The notes: a model not told the origin generated them from the sequence alone. A stretch of DNA of 64,000 nt from Pseudomonas viridiflava (GCF_900601905.1 NZ_UWFA01000175.1:41798-105797), one strand, 5' to 3'. Positions 39,150 to 47,916 are shown, counted from the stretch's first letter. Translations and numbers: made by a program.

Positions 39150-39893
39150 TCAGCGCGTGTTGATTATTTGATAGGACAGAAGCCCGGCAGCCGTCATTAC
39201 CAGCGAGCCCACGACGTGTAGTGAAACTGAGCCTAGCGCCCAGGGCAGCCTACCCATCACGACCAATACAGCCGCCATAGCCGGTACAGGCATCCAGGCC
39301 CATGCCTTGTTCCAGCTTTCAACGATGCGTGATCTCTTTGCCCCGGCAGCTGTTGCTACCGCTAAGACCAAAGGCAAAGCGATCAGCATCACAAAGGCCT
39401 CAACAAATGGGCCTATAGAAATGACCACTGTTGAGTCGTTACCCAGCATGAAGGTCAGGTACACCGGCAGCAGTACAAGCTGCATCAAAAGAAGCAATGG
39501 GGTGGCCGCCAGAGTGAGTTTGGAGTCGCCTTTACCGATATGGGTAAAAACCACCACATAGTCGATACAAGGCGTCAGCAAGACCAACAGGGCACCCACC
39601 AAAATCGCCGGGTGATTGGTTATCCCCATCGTCAATGCCCAAACCAGCAAGGGGATGGCCACGAAGTTGGCTGTGAGCAGCGCCGCCATGAAACGCTTAT
39701 TTGCGAGGCCATTACGGAGATCCAAGAACGGGATCTGTAGAAACATGGCGTACATCAGCACTGCGATGGTGGGTGTCACCGTCGACCCTAATGCTTCAGA
39801 CGCATTGGGGGCGAGCAGGCCTCCGAGGGCCGCGACAATGACCGCGACGAAGTAAATGGGAATCTGGTTAGTCTCTAGCTGTTCTCTGTCCAC
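39150..39893 (-). CDS. Shortened ACR3/bile-acid-symporter-type permease
   Basis: 247 residues with about eight transmembrane segments. LLTPCIDYVVVFTHIGKGDSKLT matches the 'VPCTDWFITFTHLG' region of ACR3-type arsenic-resistance permeases in Pseudomonas. Those have about 320 residues; here the protein ends after what would be the eighth helix, so the last two helices seem to be missing. The DUF190 gene starts ten bases later, so a deletion may have joined the two. It may be non-functional, or a shorter variant used for another anion. Divergent from the MerR gene. Confidence 0.7.
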   Translation of the reverse strand: MDREQLETNQIPIYFVAVIVAALGGLLAPNASEALGSTVTPTIAVLMYAMFLQIPFLDLRNGLANKRFMAALLTANFVAIPLLVWALTMGITNHPAILVGALLVLLTPCIDYVVVFTHIGKGDSKLTLAATPLLLLMQLVLLPVYLTFMLGNDSTVVISIGPFVEAFVMLIALPLVLAVATAAGAKRSRIVESWNKAWAWMPVPAMAAVLVVMGRLPWALGSVSLHVVGSLVMTAAGLLSYQIINTR

Positions 39894-39942
39894 AAAATGC
39901 CCTTCAAGCGCGTGAAATTATTTTCTGAAGACAGGTTAATAT

Positions 39943-39957
39943 CTGTAGCTGCTACAG
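39943..39957. promoter_or_regulatory. MerR-type operator
   Basis: CTGTAGC-T-GCTACAG is a perfect dyad in the 91-base gap between the divergent permease and MerR genes. On the minus strand a TTGAAC -35-like hexamer (39,963-39,958) touches it, as in promoters where a MerR protein binds between -35 and -10. Confidence 0.6.
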
Positions 39958-39984
39958 GTTCAAGAAAATGCTTGGGGAGTTTGC

Positions 39985-40419
39985 ATGTCAGGAATCGGGG
40001 CGCTGTCGAAATCAACGGGTTGCCACATTGAAACGATTCGCTACTACGAGAAAATAGGCCTTTTACCTCCCGCCCTGCGGTCGACTGGGCGTCATCGAAT
40101 CTATACTGAAAAGCATCGATCAAGACTCGTCTTCATCCGGCAGAATCGTGAATTGGGTTTCCCGCTCGAAGATATCCGAGAACTCATCGCGCTCGCAGCA
40201 GATGCTGATCGTCCGTGCGCTGACGCGCTTTCGGTGGTCAAGAAGCACCTAGCGGAAGTAGAGTCGAAGGTAGCAAAGCTTCAGCAAATCCGGGTAGAGC
40301 TGCTCTCAATGGCAGGTATGTGTGAGTCAACATGCTTAGGTTCGAACACTCCAGACTGCACGATTGTTGAGTCACTTTTTGAACCTGCTGCTGGGGTTCG
40401 CTCTGGTTGCTGCTCCTAG
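39985..40419 (+). CDS. MerR-family metal-responsive regulator
   Basis: 144 residues: N-terminal winged helix (TGCHIETIRYYEKIGLLPPA, GRHRIYTEKHRSRLVFI), a dimerisation helix, and a Cys-bearing C-terminus (MCESTC, PDCTIVESLF, SGCC) typical of metal-sensing members close to ZntR/CadR/PbrR. The Cys pattern suggests a soft or divalent metal ligand. Divergent from the ACR3-like permease and next to a MerR-type dyad, so it probably controls that permease and the DUF190 gene. Confidence 0.88.
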   Translation: MSGIGALSKSTGCHIETIRYYEKIGLLPPALRSTGRHRIYTEKHRSRLVFIRQNRELGFPLEDIRELIALAADADRPCADALSVVKKHLAEVESKVAKLQQIRVELLSMAGMCESTCLGSNTPDCTIVESLFEPAAGVRSGCCS

Positions 40420-40889
40420 ACGAGTCAAGAGCATACCTACTATGCGACATGACGCGCTGCTCGTCCTTCGTACTAGAGCTGATTGAGGGCGAATATCCTC
40501 TGGAATACGAAGAGTTCGAAACGGCTCCCGAACAGGTAAACGCGCTCGCGGCCAATTGTCCGGTGTGCACCCAAGGTAACCTGGTCAACCGGGCGAGAAA
40601 ATCTGACAAAGCCCCGTTCATTGGCTGCTCGAACTTCCCGCAATGCACCCACAGAGAGAGCGGCTGCCCGTCTTGTAAGGCCCCCATGATCCGATCAGGA
40701 CGTTATCGTCTCTGCGTATCACCAGGCTGCAAAGGCTGGGTCGCTGACTGCCCCAAGACGGGTGGAAAGATGGTCTTCCGAGACAAAGTCAACAAGTGGG
40801 GATGCTCGCATTTCAAGGGCTCAGAGAACGGATCTTGTCGGCACATGGAGCGGCACATTGAAGCGCCGCCAAGCAGACCGAGCATTTGA
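40407..40889 (+). pseudogene. C-terminal zinc-ribbon fragment of a UvrD-like helicase
   Basis: The 160-residue frame begins inside the end of the merR gene. Its first 35 residues (RAYLLCDMTRCSSFVLELIEG) resemble the last strand of UvrD/helicase IV proteins, and the rest carries three C4 zinc ribbons of topoisomerase type (CPVCTQGNLV...C, CPSCKAPM...C, CSHFKGSENGSC). No helicase core is present, so this looks like the surviving 3' end of a larger gene fused to the metal-resistance module. A small free-standing zinc-ribbon protein is a less likely alternative. Confidence 0.65.
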
Positions 40890-40935
40890 ACACTAAGATC
40901 ACATAAAGCATTTCTATAGTTACTCGGTGAGACCC

Positions 40936-42420
40936 ATGATAACGAAAGGCAAGCGTTACGAAAAAACCATAGAACTAGACCCAAGTGACTGGCTATTCTG
41001 GAAGGACGAGGATTTTAACAACTGGAGGCGACAGCACGACTTCCCTAGAATTGTAGAGTTCTTGTTTGATAGCTTACCTTATTTTTCCCTCTGGCTGTCC
41101 GAGCAGGCTGGATTGACTGTAGAGGATCTGTTATTTCATGGGCCTTCTCGCTTTATCAAGAGTTATGAAGAAGAGACTTACTACATCAAGTATGATGCAG
41201 GTGTATCATTTTTCGGTGGCACACCCGCGAAGGGTTTTTTTAAGTATGTATTTATTGCAAAGAGCAACATAGAAAAAACAAGCCACCTTAAAACCCTAAA
41301 AAAAGTTAAATTTATAAGCTACATTGACTGGGCATTTTCTAACAAGGACTGGGCATTCCCTAACAAAATAAAAGACATCAGAGACATAAATCTATGCCTT
41401 ACGCCCTTAGGAAGAACCTCTCAAACCCCTGACTATCTGGATAGCCACTCAAATATTCAGTTCAACATTCCTTTGTTCATGCCAAGCATTCCATGGAAAT
41501 CATTAAAACCAAAGATTTCATCAGAAGCCCCACCGAGACTTGAATTGCTAAAACTTGGGGGAAGGGAAGTAGAAATAAGAAACGGCCTAATTGGCGAGAA
41601 AAATCTTGAATTCGCAAACATTGACAATCTCAGGCTTATCTCCCCAATAATCACAAGCTTTCAAATCATTGCATTCTCTACCCTACGCAACCTCAAAATT
41701 GTAGGCTCGGCTCATGCAATAACATTTCATCGATGCTCAACAAACATCACCATAACAGACGGAAACCTAACTCTTTGTAAGTTCGAGCATGGCAATCAAC
41801 AGGTCGAACTAAAAAACTCAAAACTTGACAGATCCCTGATAAGGTCGCGACAATTAAACTTAAAGCTGTCTGATACGGAGGTTTTAGATTGTCGATTTGA
41901 GTACTCTGCGCCTTTCAGCTTCTCGCCCAAGGAAAAAAGAGACTTCCACAAATCCGCCAAAATGATTTTCTCGCACTTAGGCTACCCAGATCAGGCTGGC
42001 GAGCATTTTTTACTAGAGAAGAAATCAGAAAGAAAAAATATGTGGGAGGTTTTTTCAAGCTGTAAACGTGACGTAAGAATAGGAACCAGGCTTTATGCTC
42101 TCCTTGGTTTTGTTCGCCTGTCTATTCAGGAGGTGTACTGGGGGCATGGGGAAAAACCCTTCAATATAATACTCTCTTCAGTAGGTCTTATTTTCACAAC
42201 TTCATTATTTTGCTACTTCAAACAAGACTCAAGCACCTACGGTGACGCAGTGAGATCGATAACATTTTCATTCCAGTCATATACAAATATATCCATATCA
42301 GAAATAAAGCAAACTAGTGCATGGTTCAATATGTTTGGAGCGGTCATGTCATTCTTCGGACTGATGTCAGTAGGTTTGCTGGTGGCCTCGTTGTCATCTA
42401 AGTCGAAAGACTACAACTAA
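40936..42420 (+). CDS. Hypothetical protein with beta-helix-like middle and 2-TM ion-channel-like C-terminus
   Basis: About 494 residues, very AT-rich. Residues ~200-340 show repeated short strands (NLEFANIDNLRLIS, NLKIVGSAHAITFHRCSTN, NLTLCKFEHG, ELKNSKLDRSLI), as in pentapeptide or beta-helix proteins. The C-terminal ~90 residues have a transmembrane helix, a pore-like loop (SITFSFQSYTNIS) and a second helix (FNMFGAVMSFFGLMSVGLLVASL), the plan of Ion_trans_2 channels but without a TVGYG filter. ATG at 40,936; a GTG lies at 40,927. Alone between the metal genes and the TIR cluster, it may be a membrane-disrupting effector. Speculative. Confidence 0.6.
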   Translation: MITKGKRYEKTIELDPSDWLFWKDEDFNNWRRQHDFPRIVEFLFDSLPYFSLWLSEQAGLTVEDLLFHGPSRFIKSYEEETYYIKYDAGVSFFGGTPAKGFFKYVFIAKSNIEKTSHLKTLKKVKFISYIDWAFSNKDWAFPNKIKDIRDINLCLTPLGRTSQTPDYLDSHSNIQFNIPLFMPSIPWKSLKPKISSEAPPRLELLKLGGREVEIRNGLIGEKNLEFANIDNLRLISPIITSFQIIAFSTLRNLKIVGSAHAITFHRCSTNITITDGNLTLCKFEHGNQQVELKNSKLDRSLIRSRQLNLKLSDTEVLDCRFEYSAPFSFSPKEKRDFHKSAKMIFSHLGYPDQAGEHFLLEKKSERKNMWEVFSSCKRDVRIGTRLYALLGFVRLSIQEVYWGHGEKPFNIILSSVGLIFTTSLFCYFKQDSSTYGDAVRSITFSFQSYTNISISEIKQTSAWFNMFGAVMSFFGLMSVGLLVASLSSKSKDYN

Positions 42421-42641
42421 TGGATTTCGAGCGCAGGGAGCAAGTGACAGATGGCTTGCACCGAGCACAAGTATCGGTGCATTCCGGGCTATGCATAGCT
42501 CCACTTGCGCACATTCTACACCGGAGCAGATTTCGTTTCATTTAGCACATGAAACAGGACATTGAAGCGCCCCTGAGCACACCCGACATCTGAGCTTCCA
42601 CCATCTAGGGATCCCTCTACCTCGAAGCGCCACAGTAGCCA
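42421..42641. other. Intergenic region between convergent genes
   Basis: 221 bases between the channel-like gene and the last TIR gene, which converge here. No gene or clear terminator is seen. Confidence 0.4.
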
Positions 42642-43640
42642 TTAGCTATCATAGCGAGGACGAATGAATTGTATTAGAGAAGTCCTCCCTTGGATATGAA
42701 TTATACGAACCACCATAACTACGCCATTTGAGTCTTCAAGCTCAAATGGTTCATTTATCTTCAATGTGCCAGGTTGCTTCCCACCGCCATCTATCGCGAT
42801 ATTGTCAGCGTATAAATAGGCTGTTTTATCAGTGTGGAAAATTGGATTGAGCCGCCCTTCAAGCCCCGGAATGTACCCGGTACTGTGGCAAATTGTAGAA
42901 CCTGTATTTTCGGTAGTAGCAAGCGTTATCTGAATGCCCTCTGCTGGATCCCATGAAGGTATCAAAGCGGCAGGGTAATCTGGATGTGCTACAAGCAGCT
43001 GATAGTGACGACGAGTGGGGATTGTTAATGTAACTTTTCCGCCCGCATCTGTCTGCCCACTCTTGGTGGTTCCGTTGTCCGCAATAGCGACGACATTAGC
43101 TGACGCGATGACAGCGCCAGTTGTAGATATAACTGACACACTTGGTGTTTGAGGCTCAAATCGAGGAATTGTGGTGGTCGAAAACAGTGCTTTACGAATA
43201 GCTTCAGATGGCACCGTTCTACCGTTATTGATGAGCTTCTTGTGAATTACCTCGACGAATTTTTCTGGCGAGCGCTCGGTTAGCGAAATATACCCGGTGG
43301 TCGGTAGTACGCCGGGTATCTGCGTATCATCGAAACGAGCTGGAAGTATGTATTCCTGGCCTTCCTGGAATGCCCTAGCTTGCATGGCAGTACGCTCATG
43401 GGTTGTCCAAAGCTTCTTTGCGTAATGCTCTGACACGAACATTATGGTATACAAAGCCTTATTCATGTAGATATCGGACAAATAATCGTAAAGATTCTTA
43501 CCCCAGAGGTTAGCCTCTTCAAACCTATCGTAGAAAACCTTTACTCCAGAGTTCCGCAAAAGGTTCGCAACCTGGTCAACATATCCACGATCTTCTCCGG
43601 CGAATGAGAGGGCGATATCGAATTCGCGATTATCAGACAT
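42642..43640 (-). CDS. TIR-domain protein with Ig-like C-terminal domain
   Basis: 332 residues. Residues ~6-140 are a TIR_2 domain: FDIALSFAGEDRGYVDQVA, then VKVFYDRFEEANLWGKNL, and a likely catalytic Glu at about residue 82 (LWTTHERTAM). Residues ~165-250 look like a carboxypeptidase-regulatory or Ig-like beta-sandwich (ANVVAIADNGTTKSGQTDAG, GKVTLTIPTRRHYQLLVAHP), and the remaining ~80 are beta-rich. TIR domains with this Glu usually cleave NAD+. Last gene of a six-gene same-strand cluster; the 129-base gap after the previous gene leaves room for its own promoter. Confidence 0.82.
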   Translation of the reverse strand: MSDNREFDIALSFAGEDRGYVDQVANLLRNSGVKVFYDRFEEANLWGKNLYDYLSDIYMNKALYTIMFVSEHYAKKLWTTHERTAMQARAFQEGQEYILPARFDDTQIPGVLPTTGYISLTERSPEKFVEVIHKKLINNGRTVPSEAIRKALFSTTTIPRFEPQTPSVSVISTTGAVIASANVVAIADNGTTKSGQTDAGGKVTLTIPTRRHYQLLVAHPDYPAALIPSWDPAEGIQITLATTENTGSTICHSTGYIPGLEGRLNPIFHTDKTAYLYADNIAIDGGGKQPGTLKINEPFELEDSNGVVMVVRIIHIQGRTSLIQFIRPRYDS

Positions 43641-43769
43641 ACTCTAATCCTTTAAAATATTTGACGGGCAGGTGATTCATAGTAGCTTGCCGTGCGAGAA
43701 ATTCAGGGGTTCGAAGCAGCTTGGGCAGTGAGAGCTAAGCAGTCAGGGCATTACGGACTGGCTAGGCTC

Positions 43770-44285
43770 TCAGAGCGAGCGCGCGTAAGTACCATTCGAG
43801 TGAGTACGTGGATACCAAGCAGCAAGTTGGCCATCATTGGCCCGCTCAATACGCCTGTAAATATCAATATACTCATTACCATAGGTTTTTCCGTGCTCTG
43901 TCGTCGGAATCACCAGAATGCTTTCGTGCTGTTTAACGCCATCGGCGTAACCAATTTCCCAAGGACACCATCTGGAACCAAGAGAGTTCGGGGTGGCTAA
44001 GAATAGGAACATTTCAGATTCCCGTATTTTGTTCTTGATTAGCCTTGCAGTATCACCGTTGGTGCTTTCCGGCATCTCGCTATCCATCCAGTCAACGTAC
44101 AGAAGCACACCTTCCTCTTTGAAAAGTTGAATCAGGCCTTCAACAAGCGTTCTATCACGATGGCTATGGCAAAGAAATGCGGTTTTGAAGCCCATCGCGC
44201 GCGCATTCTGAGAATTTATGGCGGTGCTGAAACTACGACTTTTCCTAGTGGCGGCAGAACGAAGGGTACCGAGATCAATAGGCAT
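43770..44285 (-). CDS. TIR-domain protein (ThsB-like)
   Basis: 171 residues. After a ~30-residue basic N-terminus comes a compact TIR domain: KTAFLCHSHRDRTLVEGLIQL, EEGVLLYVDWMDSEMPE, FLFLATPNSLGSRWCPWEIG with the probable catalytic Glu in WEIGYADG. The strand order and the 'SRWCPWEIGYAD' motif resemble ThsB TIR proteins of Thoeris defence, which make an NAD-derived signal on phage infection. A 96-base gap separates it from the membrane-protein gene upstream. All six genes run the same way. Confidence 0.82.
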   Translation of the reverse strand: MPIDLGTLRSAATRKSRSFSTAINSQNARAMGFKTAFLCHSHRDRTLVEGLIQLFKEEGVLLYVDWMDSEMPESTNGDTARLIKNKIRESEMFLFLATPNSLGSRWCPWEIGYADGVKQHESILVIPTTEHGKTYGNEYIDIYRRIERANDGQLAAWYPRTHSNGTYARSL

Positions 44286-44381
44286 TTCAAAATCTCCTTT
44301 AATGCTTTGTTGCTATTCCCGAAATATGCTTATTACAGGAGCTTCATTTGTCTATTCCCATATACATTGCGCGGAGGGGTG

Positions 44382-44774
44382 TTAGAGAATCTTGACTGCT
44401 GCCCAGATCGAGAAGACGATTGCGCCATGAAAAACTAGTAGTGTCTTAGAGAAACAGGCACGCATAAAATCCATATTCCCGTTAACGACCACAAGTTCCA
44501 TATCGAAATCTATCTTTTCCGGCGTAAGCACCCGAATTTTTTTATACATATCCCTGTAGTTTCGCTCAAGCGCCAGAAAATAGCCGTCCAACCCCCACAG
44601 CGCAATTGCCGGCGCTAGAGAGAAAACTGCAAACCCCTTGCTGTCTTTCGCTGCTGCCAGCGCGAACAACCCGGTAATGAGCACTACTGACCATCCCTTT
44701 AAAAGGAAGGAGTTCGTGGACAACCGGTTGACAACTGCCTGAGCGAACTCCAGGTGCTTTAGCTTTCGATCCAA
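44382..44774 (-). CDS. Small three-helix membrane protein of TIR/SLOG operon
   Basis: 130 residues: LEFAQAVVNRLSTNSFLLKGW leads into a helix (SVVLITGLFALAAA), a second helix (FSLAPAIALWGLDGYFLAL), a conserved cytoplasmic-looking loop (ERNYRDMYKKIRVLTPEK) and a C-terminal helix (LLVFHGAIVFSIWAAV). This family of small membrane proteins turns up beside TIR genes. It starts with TTG immediately after the upstream stop (TAA-TTG), so it is tightly coupled to the TIR gene. It is a good candidate for the membrane effector. Confidence 0.7.
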   Translation of the reverse strand: MDRKLKHLEFAQAVVNRLSTNSFLLKGWSVVLITGLFALAAAKDSKGFAVFSLAPAIALWGLDGYFLALERNYRDMYKKIRVLTPEKIDFDMELVVVNGNMDFMRACFSKTLLVFHGAIVFSIWAAVKIL

Positions 44775-45548
44775 TTAATAAACTCGGTTAGGGTTTGCAT
44801 GGAAACTGTGGATAGCTTTATTGAATTCGGTGCTGTCTCGCCGATCAGGTCGATCCTTCAGCCAATTCATGAACCTTGAAGACGAAACAGACTTCAGATG
44901 TTCAGTTGGAAGGCTGTGGTAAACGGGTGCAGCTGTGGAATATGACTCCATGGCCGACTCTAGCATCACCGCCCCCTGCGTCACCTCCCACATCATTTTG
45001 CTAAAAACTAGCTCCATGTGAATCCATGGAGAATGAGTCATACTTTTGCCTTGCACTGAGCGTTTTGTCGACACCGAACGATCGGTATTCAAGAACAAAA
45101 GAGTGGAAGATTGCATGATCATTCTTTGCAAGGAGGTTGCCAACATCATATAGACGTGTGCAGTAGAACGATTCCTTCGCTCATAGTCGAAGAACTGGCT
45201 ACCTTCAGGCTTGGAGTAATTTTTATCGATAACCTTAAGCAACTCGTATGACGAACCCCAAACAACCGAATCCACGAAGGCATTCACACCTTTCTTCTTC
45301 AGCTCGTGGGCAAGCTGAATAGCCATATCCTGATCATCGTACGAATGGGAGATGAAAACATCACAATTAAATTTCGGGAACAGATGTTCAGCGATCAATT
45401 CTGCATCGATGCTGCTTCCATCTTTCATAAGATACTTGCCCAGATCAACCCTTTTGGCATTCACACTATTCGTGTGAGCCTCTACGACCGCATTCGAAAT
45501 TGGCAAGTCTCTACGATCTAGAGCCAAATTAAATCCATAATGCATCAT
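44775..45548 (-). CDS. TIR-domain protein of TIR/SLOG operon
   Basis: 257 residues. The first ~60 are unrecognised. Then a TIR-like domain: CDVFISHSYDDQDMAIQLAHE, KKGVNAFVDSVVWGSSYE, STLLFLNTDRS, and HSPWIHMELVFSKMM with a probable catalytic Glu. A ~45-residue insert (YERRNRSTAHVYMMLATSL) lies between the strands. The ATG directly follows the SLOG stop (TAA-ATG), and the membrane-protein gene follows without a gap, so the three form one translational unit. Confidence 0.8.
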   Translation of the reverse strand: MMHYGFNLALDRRDLPISNAVVEAHTNSVNAKRVDLGKYLMKDGSSIDAELIAEHLFPKFNCDVFISHSYDDQDMAIQLAHELKKKGVNAFVDSVVWGSSYELLKVIDKNYSKPEGSQFFDYERRNRSTAHVYMMLATSLQRMIMQSSTLLFLNTDRSVSTKRSVQGKSMTHSPWIHMELVFSKMMWEVTQGAVMLESAMESYSTAAPVYHSLPTEHLKSVSSSRFMNWLKDRPDRRDSTEFNKAIHSFHANPNRVY

Positions 45549-46169
45549 TTACATCCCTAGTGAAGGCGTATCGCGACCACGTCGTTTCGGAGCAGTGGGC
45601 TTGCGATCCAGCTTATGATGAAGTTCAAGTCCAGAGGAGAATACGCGTACATAATCAAGCAACTCATCGTCTTCATTGGCTGGCATTTTCTGAATTTCTG
45701 CTGCCGCTCCCCCCGGACTTTTCAGCGCAAGAATTTTGGCGTTTGGGCAGAGCCTTTTAAAAAGTTCGTATTCCGTCACAATGCCTTCTTTGCCACCAAT
45801 AAATACCGCCGCATCATAGCGATAATTGGTAAACATCTGCTTTCTCATGATGGAAAGACTTTGGTCGAGATCACTGCCAACGGGGGTTTCGATGAAATTG
45901 GCAAACTTCCTATTATCTTCAGGGATGACGCCAGAAAAATGCTTGCTCTGGAAAATCGTTACCGCGTTCTGATTGGTGATCCCAAGATCTTCGCATACGG
46001 CTAGTATCAAAGGCGAAATGGACGGGTGTCCACCGAAAACCAAGTGCTTACGACCAATTACGGTAAACAGGAATGAGCGCAAGGCAGCCTGGATCAGTAC
46101 CGGATCACACCTTTTGTAATAGGGGCTATCGATGTCAGGAACGCTGGCGGATAGGAAGATGCTGCTCAT
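45549..46169 (-). CDS. SLOG-superfamily protein (TIR-associated)
   Basis: 206 residues: MSSIFLSASVPDIDSPYYKR, then FLFTVIGRKHLVFGGHPSISPL, then RYDAAVFIGGKEGIVTEYELFKRLCP. The GGHPSISP and FIGGKEG-E motifs match the Rossmann-like SLOG fold, which binds or makes nucleotide-derived signals; in Thoeris the SLOG domain of ThsA senses the TIR product. Here SLOG is a stand-alone protein coupled to a TIR and a membrane protein. First of the tightly linked trio, 93 bases after the long TIR gene. Confidence 0.8.
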   Translation of the reverse strand: MSSIFLSASVPDIDSPYYKRCDPVLIQAALRSFLFTVIGRKHLVFGGHPSISPLILAVCEDLGITNQNAVTIFQSKHFSGVIPEDNRKFANFIETPVGSDLDQSLSIMRKQMFTNYRYDAAVFIGGKEGIVTEYELFKRLCPNAKILALKSPGGAAAEIQKMPANEDDELLDYVRVFSSGLELHHKLDRKPTAPKRRGRDTPSLGM

Positions 46170-46262
46170 TTATTATTTCCGATAAATTCTGATTGGTCAT
46201 AAGTCATCATAGGCGTAGATGGCCGAAGCTGGTCAAAACTACAGCTTTCCGCGGCTTTTCGA

Positions 46263-47441
46263 TCAAGCCACGTTATGTGACTCAGGCCACTCAATGAACT
46301 CCGAGCCAGCATCTTCCGTTGAAATCAGACGCACCTGATCCGTGACTGAGTCGTTCAGCCAATCCATATGGGCTCTCCATTTCCGATCTTTTATTCCCGC
46401 TTGGTTGTAAACAACGGCGACTGGCAGCATGTGGAAATCCAAGGTCGCCTCGTGCAGCGCTGAGCTCGTAGGCACGCCCATCTCGGGGTAGGCCACAATC
46501 CTTTTACCGGCGATTTTCACGATCACACTCCGCCGTACCGAGTACCCCACGATCTCCCCTTTGGCGTCCTCAAGCGAATTACGAAGCTTGCTGACGAGAC
46601 GGGAATAGCGCTGTGCAACGCTTTTCGTGCGCAGCATCTCGACCATATCCATGACCTCGTTGAGCTCAGCGTCTACGAGCTGATCGACGGCATTCAGAGA
46701 CTTCTTGGTCAGACGGACTTCACCGCAAGCCGTTTGCTCCGCCTTGGACTTCACCCCTGGCCAACCTACCCGTAACACGCACAAACCTCGCAGGGTGGCC
46801 TTCGCGAACTCCTGCTTTGTCCAACGGCTGTCGAAGTATTCCGCTGTGTCCAGGTAGATCATCACGTCCGAGTCGCACAGACGGTGCCACAGCACCTCTT
46901 GGAAGTGCTCGCCAGGAAGGATGTCGTGTGTATCGAGAAATACGTCGTATTGGCGGGCTGACAGGGCTGCGTAGAGCTGCAAAGCAGCATTGGTCGACTC
47001 GACGCGGCGGTAGCTGAGGAAGACCCGGCGCTGCTTGGGAAGGAGCGATGCACCCTCCAACAAAGCCATAGCAAGCCTGCCCAGGCCACCCTTCATTTCC
47101 AGGCCATTAAGGCCGCCCAATTTCCCTGGGAATTCAGCCGCGAAATTGTCCTTGCAGGTCGCTACGGGGATCAGCGGGACGCGACGTTTGATCAGTTGGC
47201 CGACGGCGGCATCGTTATGAGGGGCACCGCCTCCTTTCATGCTGAAGCACAATGCGGCGCTACACCGGTCAATGGCTGGGTGGAAATGGACAAGGTCGCC
47301 TTCGAACAAGCTCACGTCTTTGCCAAGCTCAAGACCCAGGCCTTTCAGGCGGACTGCGATCTCTTGCTTGAGCTCCTCGGCCTGCCCCCCAGGGACAGTT
47401 CCGAGCAGTGCAAGGCAATACAGGGGTGCTTGGTCTTCCAT
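46263..47441 (-). CDS. Long TIR-domain protein, first gene of TIR/SLOG cluster
   Basis: 392 residues. Residues ~5-125 form an alpha/beta domain (LYCLALLGTVPGGQAEELKQ, KRRVPLIPVATC) that may be a degenerate TIR or partner domain. Residues ~137-260 are a TIR domain: RRVFLSYRRVESTNAALQLY, QYDVFLDTHDILPGEHFQE, VMIYLDTAEYFDSRWTKQEF with a probable catalytic Glu in KQEFAKA. The last ~110 residues are unrecognised and end in a beta-rich segment. It is the gene nearest to the island junction. It is less AT-rich than its neighbours. Confidence 0.8.
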   Translation of the reverse strand: MEDQAPLYCLALLGTVPGGQAEELKQEIAVRLKGLGLELGKDVSLFEGDLVHFHPAIDRCSAALCFSMKGGGAPHNDAAVGQLIKRRVPLIPVATCKDNFAAEFPGKLGGLNGLEMKGGLGRLAMALLEGASLLPKQRRVFLSYRRVESTNAALQLYAALSARQYDVFLDTHDILPGEHFQEVLWHRLCDSDVMIYLDTAEYFDSRWTKQEFAKATLRGLCVLRVGWPGVKSKAEQTACGEVRLTKKSLNAVDQLVDAELNEVMDMVEMLRTKSVAQRYSRLVSKLRNSLEDAKGEIVGYSVRRSVIVKIAGKRIVAYPEMGVPTSSALHEATLDFHMLPVAVVYNQAGIKDRKWRAHMDWLNDSVTDQVRLISTEDAGSEFIEWPESHNVA

Positions 47442-47916
47442 GGCGCGGTGCTCGTTACCGAAGGTTTGTAGTGGCAGGAGGCTACCAGAAGGACGGGCGA
47501 TTTGCTCAAGAATCTAGGTGGGCTGGTGACGGATTTCGCGGAAGCTTGGGTGGCTGCGAGGGGGGCGATGATCGGATGGCGATACGGCGCAACTACAGCG
47601 CTGGACGGTTGAGAAGCGCGGAACGGTGGAAACTGGAGGTGGCGAGTCGCAGCTGTATGGCTGGTCAAAGACCCGGATGGGGCGACGGCTTAATGCAGGG
47701 CTGAGTGGTGAAGAGCTTGTGGCTTTTGAGCAATCAGGGTTGAGAGGGGGCGTTGAGACTTTGCCACGTATGAGACGGGGAATCGCACTGAGGTGAGTCA
47801 GGGGTGAAGGGCAACGGCGACTTGTTCGTGGGATAGCTCCGAGGGTGTCAGTGGATGCAAGGAAATGTCCTAAGTTTTGACAAAATATGGGGGTATTTCG
47901 GTGCAAATGGCAAAAC
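47442..47916. other. Right terminal region of the island
   Basis: 475 bases between the first TIR gene and the break in hrpB. The promoter of the TIR cluster (minus strand) should lie just after 47,441. I see no gene and no obvious long inverted repeat. The last bases before the junction (47,900-47,916, GTGCAAATGGCAAAAC) should contain part of the attachment sequence. Confidence 0.5.

Noticed and set aside
42642..47441. Canonical Thoeris (ThsA + ThsB)
   Set aside because: No protein fuses SLOG to a SIR2 or TM domain as ThsA does, so a standard type I or II Thoeris label would be wrong.
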